From JAQVEM01 sp964601205 (GTDB taxonomy: Bacteria > Actinomycetota > Humimicrobiia > Humimicrobiales > Humimicrobiaceae): a DNA stretch of 64,000 bases. Position numbers and translations under genes: made by a program. Location: the NCBI GenBank assembly GCA_964601205.1, contig CAZRML010000012.1, positions 15,413 to 79,412 on the forward strand. The letters are read 5' to 3'. Under the pieces are notes generated by a model. It was not told the DNA's origin, did not search any database, and was given only the letters and a program-made list of their open reading frames with translations. Below are positions 61,413-64,000 of this stretch, piece by piece. Each line of letters begins with the position of its first letter. Position 1 is the first letter of the stretch.

Positions 61413-61853
61413 TTATTTACGCCTGTACAATCCAACCAGCTGTGCTTCCGCCAGGATTTTTCCTCCCATTTCGCGTCTAATATCGTTTACTCTTGCAGAG
61501 TTGCTGAGGCTAAGAAAATCATCCAGTGCATAAAGCTTGAAAAAATAACGATGTGTGCCGGAAGGAGGACATGGTCCGGAATATCCAGGTTTACCCGAGT
61601 CAGTCATACCTTCAATCGCATCCCGGGGGCAGCTATTCTCTGGAATTTCACCTGTCTCTTTTCCTATATTCCATACAGTCCAGTGAACCCATGTGCCCAA
61701 TGGAGCATCGGGGTCATCAACAATCAGAACCATGCTCCTGGCATCGTCCGGAACCCCGCTTATAACTAAAGGAGGATTGATATTCTCACCGTCACAGGTA
61801 TACTCTGGCGGGATTGATTTGTTGTCTTCAAAAGCAGGACTTTCAATCTTCAT
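61413..61853 (-). CDS. YbhB/PEBP-family (phosphatidylethanolamine-binding-like) protein
   Basis: The 146-residue protein shows the bacterial PEBP motifs: YTCDGENINPPL, VLIVDDPDAPLGTWVHW and GYSGPCPPSGTHRYFFKLYALD. The start is set at the ATG at 61853 with GGGAGGT upstream; the frame runs on to 61904 without a ribosome site. Function is unclear; the Raf-kinase-inhibitor label of the family does not apply to bacteria. It is a single gene. Confidence 0.9.
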   Translation of the reverse strand: MKIESPAFEDNKSIPPEYTCDGENINPPLVISGVPDDARSMVLIVDDPDAPLGTWVHWTVWNIGKETGEIPENSCPRDAIEGMTDSGKPGYSGPCPPSGTHRYFFKLYALDDFLSLSNSARVNDIRREMGGKILAEAQLVGLYRRK

Positions 61854-62065
61854 AGGACTACCTCCCTTTTTTTTATAACTCTTTTTATACTTAAATGTTA
61901 CCACTTTTCATTTTTGATTTATAGTTCAATAAAAATAACAAAACTAAAAACCGGCTTAAAATTACATTTTTTATTCTAACGATAACTCTTTTTCATAATA
62001 GCCTCATAATATGATAAAATTAAAACAAATTAGATGGACAATTAATTAAAAAGCAGGAAGGAAAA

Positions 62066-62449
62066 ATGGAAAAGGAATTATTAGAAAAAATTAATAAAAA
62101 AATAAAGGAAATAAAGACCCTGAGGAATTCAAACAATAAGGACCTTAAATTCAAAGCATGGCATATAAGTACCGTGAACCTGTTAAAAATGCTGCCTTCC
62201 GAATTTATAAAAGATACAAGCGACTTTAAGAAATTAACCTTTGCCGATACTAAATACCATCGTGGCGCAAGGCCCTTTAACCCTTCAGATAATACCAGGT
62301 ACATAGAAGACCTGGATAACGCTACAAAGATTCTCAAAAAAATCACTGTAGCAAAAAAAGAAAAAAAGAAAGAAAAAGCTTCCCCAATTAAAAAAGATGC
62401 TCCCAAAAAAGAAAGCAAACCTGAAAAAGAATCCAGGACAAAAAAATAA
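62066..62449 (+). CDS. Small basic protein with histone-like Lys-rich tail
   Basis: The 127-residue protein has a helical N-terminal domain (residues 1-88; FKAWHISTVNLLKMLP, GARPFNPSD) and a Lys/Glu/Pro-rich tail of about 40 residues like histone H1-type tails. A GGAAGGA ribosome site supports the start. The tail suggests nucleic-acid contact. The N-terminal domain resembles short helical segments seen in many hypothetical bacterial proteins; I assign no function. Confidence 0.7.
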   Translation: MEKELLEKINKKIKEIKTLRNSNNKDLKFKAWHISTVNLLKMLPSEFIKDTSDFKKLTFADTKYHRGARPFNPSDNTRYIEDLDNATKILKKITVAKKEKKKEKASPIKKDAPKKESKPEKESRTKK

Positions 62450-62535
62450 AGACCGGATAGTTTTTCCTTAATCTGCACAAAACCTGCCCGGATCTTCGGT
62501 TAATCACAGGTAAACAGAACTCTTTTAAACCACAT

Positions 62536-62870
62536 CTAAAAGTGAAATTTCTGGTTAATTATCCCTGCCCACTCAATTTCATTAGAAGGATTCCCGGAAC
62601 ATTCGCCTGAACCCTGCAGTAGCATATGTCATCAGAAAGAGCGGCATCCTGGAATATTTTAAGTTCAATGATTGCAGCTGTCGTTCCTTCTCCTTCTTAT
62701 TCCGGAGGTTCTTCTTCTTTTTTACCATCAGCTACCTCTGCTTCTTCAGTATCTTTTCTTTCTTCCGGAAGAAGAGCACTGCATCCACACTGGCCTGGAA
62801 TTGCGCCTACGGGGAATATTCATACTATGGTAATAATAGTAAATATAATAGGTATTTTATTTCTCTTCAC
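62536..62870 (-). pseudogene. Decayed lipoprotein gene with Ig-like domain remnant
   Basis: A GTG at 62870 with GGGAG upstream opens a signal peptide (MKRNKIPIIFTIITIV) that meets TGA at codon 17. The same frame then reads a Cys-containing region, an EERKDTEEAEVADGKKEEE linker like those of the lipoproteins in this genome, another stop, and LSDDICYCRVQANV. After a frameshift it continues with SGNPSNEIEW, the CYRV.A.VTGNP.P.IEW pattern of bacterial Ig-like repeats. Two stops and one frameshift mark it as dead. Plus-strand ORFs over it are shadows. Confidence 0.6.
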
Positions 62871-63455
62871 GGGAGAACTCCCTACAGGATAATATATTTT
62901 TTATTGTGGTATTTATTAATCATACAACCTTTTCTGTTTTATGTTAAATTTAGGGGATGGTTTTTATCTATTAGGATTATTTTTTTATATTCAATTACTC
63001 GTTGGGGGCTGTGGACAGAGTTAGAACCAGATTGCTGGGTTCAAATAGGGATATTTTTACTTATTAATAAACCTATCTTTGCATTTTGGACAACGACTTA
63101 TTAATTCATTAATATTTGCTTAAAGGTTTATTCCACCGTATTTAAAATCCTTGAAGAAATCCATTTCTGTTATTGGACTATTATGATTCATAACCTAAAA
63201 ATCATTTCAATTGCTAAATCGTCGTGCCTTTTTTTATTAAATTTGTGCATACCAACTTCTTATCATAATATCCTTTTAAACTGATACTTTTTTAATGCAA
63301 CATAAAAACATATGCATTTCCGCATGCTCACCCACAATTTTTAATTGATAAAAACGAAAGCTGCGCTTAAAATAGAGTTTAAAAAAATTGGTTGGCTGAC
63401 ACCATTAATAATCAGAAAGATTTTTTCTTTATTTTTTTATGGTAAGTTAATTTTT
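62871..63455. other. 585-nt spacer, no supported gene
   Basis: A plus-strand 66-codon ORF (62904-63104) has no ribosome site or family. On the minus strand of the same stretch a frame broken by two stops contains CPKC and, about 28 codons later, LCPQ, possibly a decayed zinc-ribbon protein. The remainder is AT-rich and I see nothing in it. Confidence 0.3.
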
Positions 63456-64000
63456 ATGAAAAATGCACAATTCAAAGAAAAATACGGGCAGTACGCATTG
63501 GTCGCCGGAGGCTCTGATGGGTTAGGCTCCGCTTTTGCAGAGGCGATAGCGCGGCGGGGATTGAACTTGGTTTTAATAGCGCGCCAGGAAGATAGGCTAA
63601 AAGCGGCTGCGGCCCGGCTTAAAGAAATATATGAAATCGATGTAATTTCTATTGCAGCGGATATGGCAAATTACGAAAATGTGAAAAAATTGATTAGCGC
63701 TCTTAAGGTTTCAATTGGTTTACTTGTTTATAATGCTGCATTTGCTCCAATTGGTTTATTTGAAAATACGAGCAAAAATCATTTGGCTCTTTCCATAGAT
63801 GTAAATGTAAAAGCACCGCTGCTACTTGCTAAACTTTTATCTGCATCGATGATACAGCAAAAACGGGGAGGCATTGTGCTTATGTCATCTATTGCCGGGG
63901 CACAAGGCAGCCCCAACCTTGTGGCCTATGCGGCAACAAAATCATTTAATACAATTTTAGCCGAAGGTCTTTGGAAAGAACTAAAACCTCACGGAATCGA
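63456..64000 (+). CDS. Short-chain dehydrogenase/reductase, N-terminal part (runs off the window edge)
   Basis: The 181 visible residues are a classical SDR: cofactor loop AGGSDGLGSAFA, NAA after strand 4, catalytic Ser in VLMSSIAG and the YAATK active site. It oxidises or reduces an unknown alcohol or ketone with NAD(P). The start is the ATG at 63456; no good ribosome site is visible. The coding sequence has GC-rich runs (for example around 63548-63560 and 63602-63616) unlike nearby genes, which may indicate transfer. Confidence 0.88.
   Translation, partial: MKNAQFKEKYGQYALVAGGSDGLGSAFAEAIARRGLNLVLIARQEDRLKAAAARLKEIYEIDVISIAADMANYENVKKLISALKVSIGLLVYNAAFAPIGLFENTSKNHLALSIDVNVKAPLLLAKLLSASMIQQKRGGIVLMSSIAGAQGSPNLVAYAATKSFNTILAEGLWKELKPHGI

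Noticed and set aside
62626..62892. 88-codon plus-strand ORF rich in Ser
   Set aside because: It is the antisense of a decayed lipoprotein gene; the Ser-rich part mirrors the Glu-rich linker. No ribosome site.
62920..63110. Possible zinc-ribbon remnant on the minus strand (CPKC then LCPQ)
   Set aside because: Two stops and a missing Cys; too little sequence to claim a gene.
1..64000. CRISPR arrays, tRNA or rRNA genes
   Set aside because: I saw no regularly spaced repeats and no tRNA-like or rRNA segments in the intergenic regions I read.

Overview
This window looks like a chromosomal segment of an uncultivated, AT-rich, probably anaerobic, saccharolytic bacterium. Genes are packed mostly on the minus strand. 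Lipoproteins carry an FSGC-type lipobox followed by long Glu/Ala-rich linkers, TTG and GTG starts are common, and Fe-S assembly uses only a SufC/SufB pair. There is no rRNA or other phylum marker. A deep-branching Actinomycetota- or Atribacterota-like lineage would fit, but I cannot prove it from the sequence.

Region 1 (1-18.6 kb) handles sugar uptake and catabolism. The end of one sugar ABC system (ATPase, binding protein) is followed by a ZIP metal transporter. Next comes a long minus-strand pentose cluster read from 17.1 kb down to 3.5 kb: ROK repressor, ABC ATPase, two permeases, binding lipoprotein, two Gfo/Idh oxidoreductases, a ThuA-like protein, a sugar isomerase/epimerase, xylose isomerase and xylulokinase. 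A near-consensus promoter overlapped by an inverted repeat precedes the repressor gene. Malic enzyme lies upstream. A secreted GH10 xylanase lipoprotein with two CBM9-like modules (35.1-37.4 kb) would supply xylose.

Region 2 (18.7-30.5 kb) is accessory in character. It holds an IS481-type element, a minimal SufCB pair, a DUF4173 membrane protein, a higBA locus whose toxin carries an in-frame amber codon, an ECF sigma/membrane protein pair of Bacteroidota type, two near-identical DUF4342 genes flanking an M23 peptidase, and a DpnII-like (GATC) restriction system with a single DpnA-like methylase.

Region 3 (30.5-48.8 kb) holds a DHH-CBS-tRNA nucleotidyltransferase, nitroreductase, aldo/keto reductase, the xylanase, a compact pabA-pabB-pabC operon, an ABC exporter bounded by remnants of vapC and pfkB, two divergent RRM proteins that share a leader motif, feoAB with a DtxR-family regulator and matching operators, a GGDEF protein and a pseudopilin.

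Region 4 (48.8-64 kb) opens with a five-gene operon built from LeuA/LeuC/LeuD/IDH-type enzymes. Its two adjacent synthase paralogues have lost complementary halves of the family active site: one keeps the metal site, the other keeps the lid histidines. Together with an isocitrate-dehydrogenase-like partner this suggests an obligate heteromeric Re-citrate (or homocitrate) synthase route to 2-oxoglutarate. This is the most interesting candidate in the window. The rest is transporters, two bactofilins with a ParA ATPase, RtcB-archease (RtcB appears to start at a rare AUU/AUA codon), a PEBP protein, a decayed lipoprotein gene and the start of an SDR gene.

At least five gene remnants lie in the intergenic spaces, which shows active gene decay. 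I saw no tRNA, rRNA or CRISPR array.
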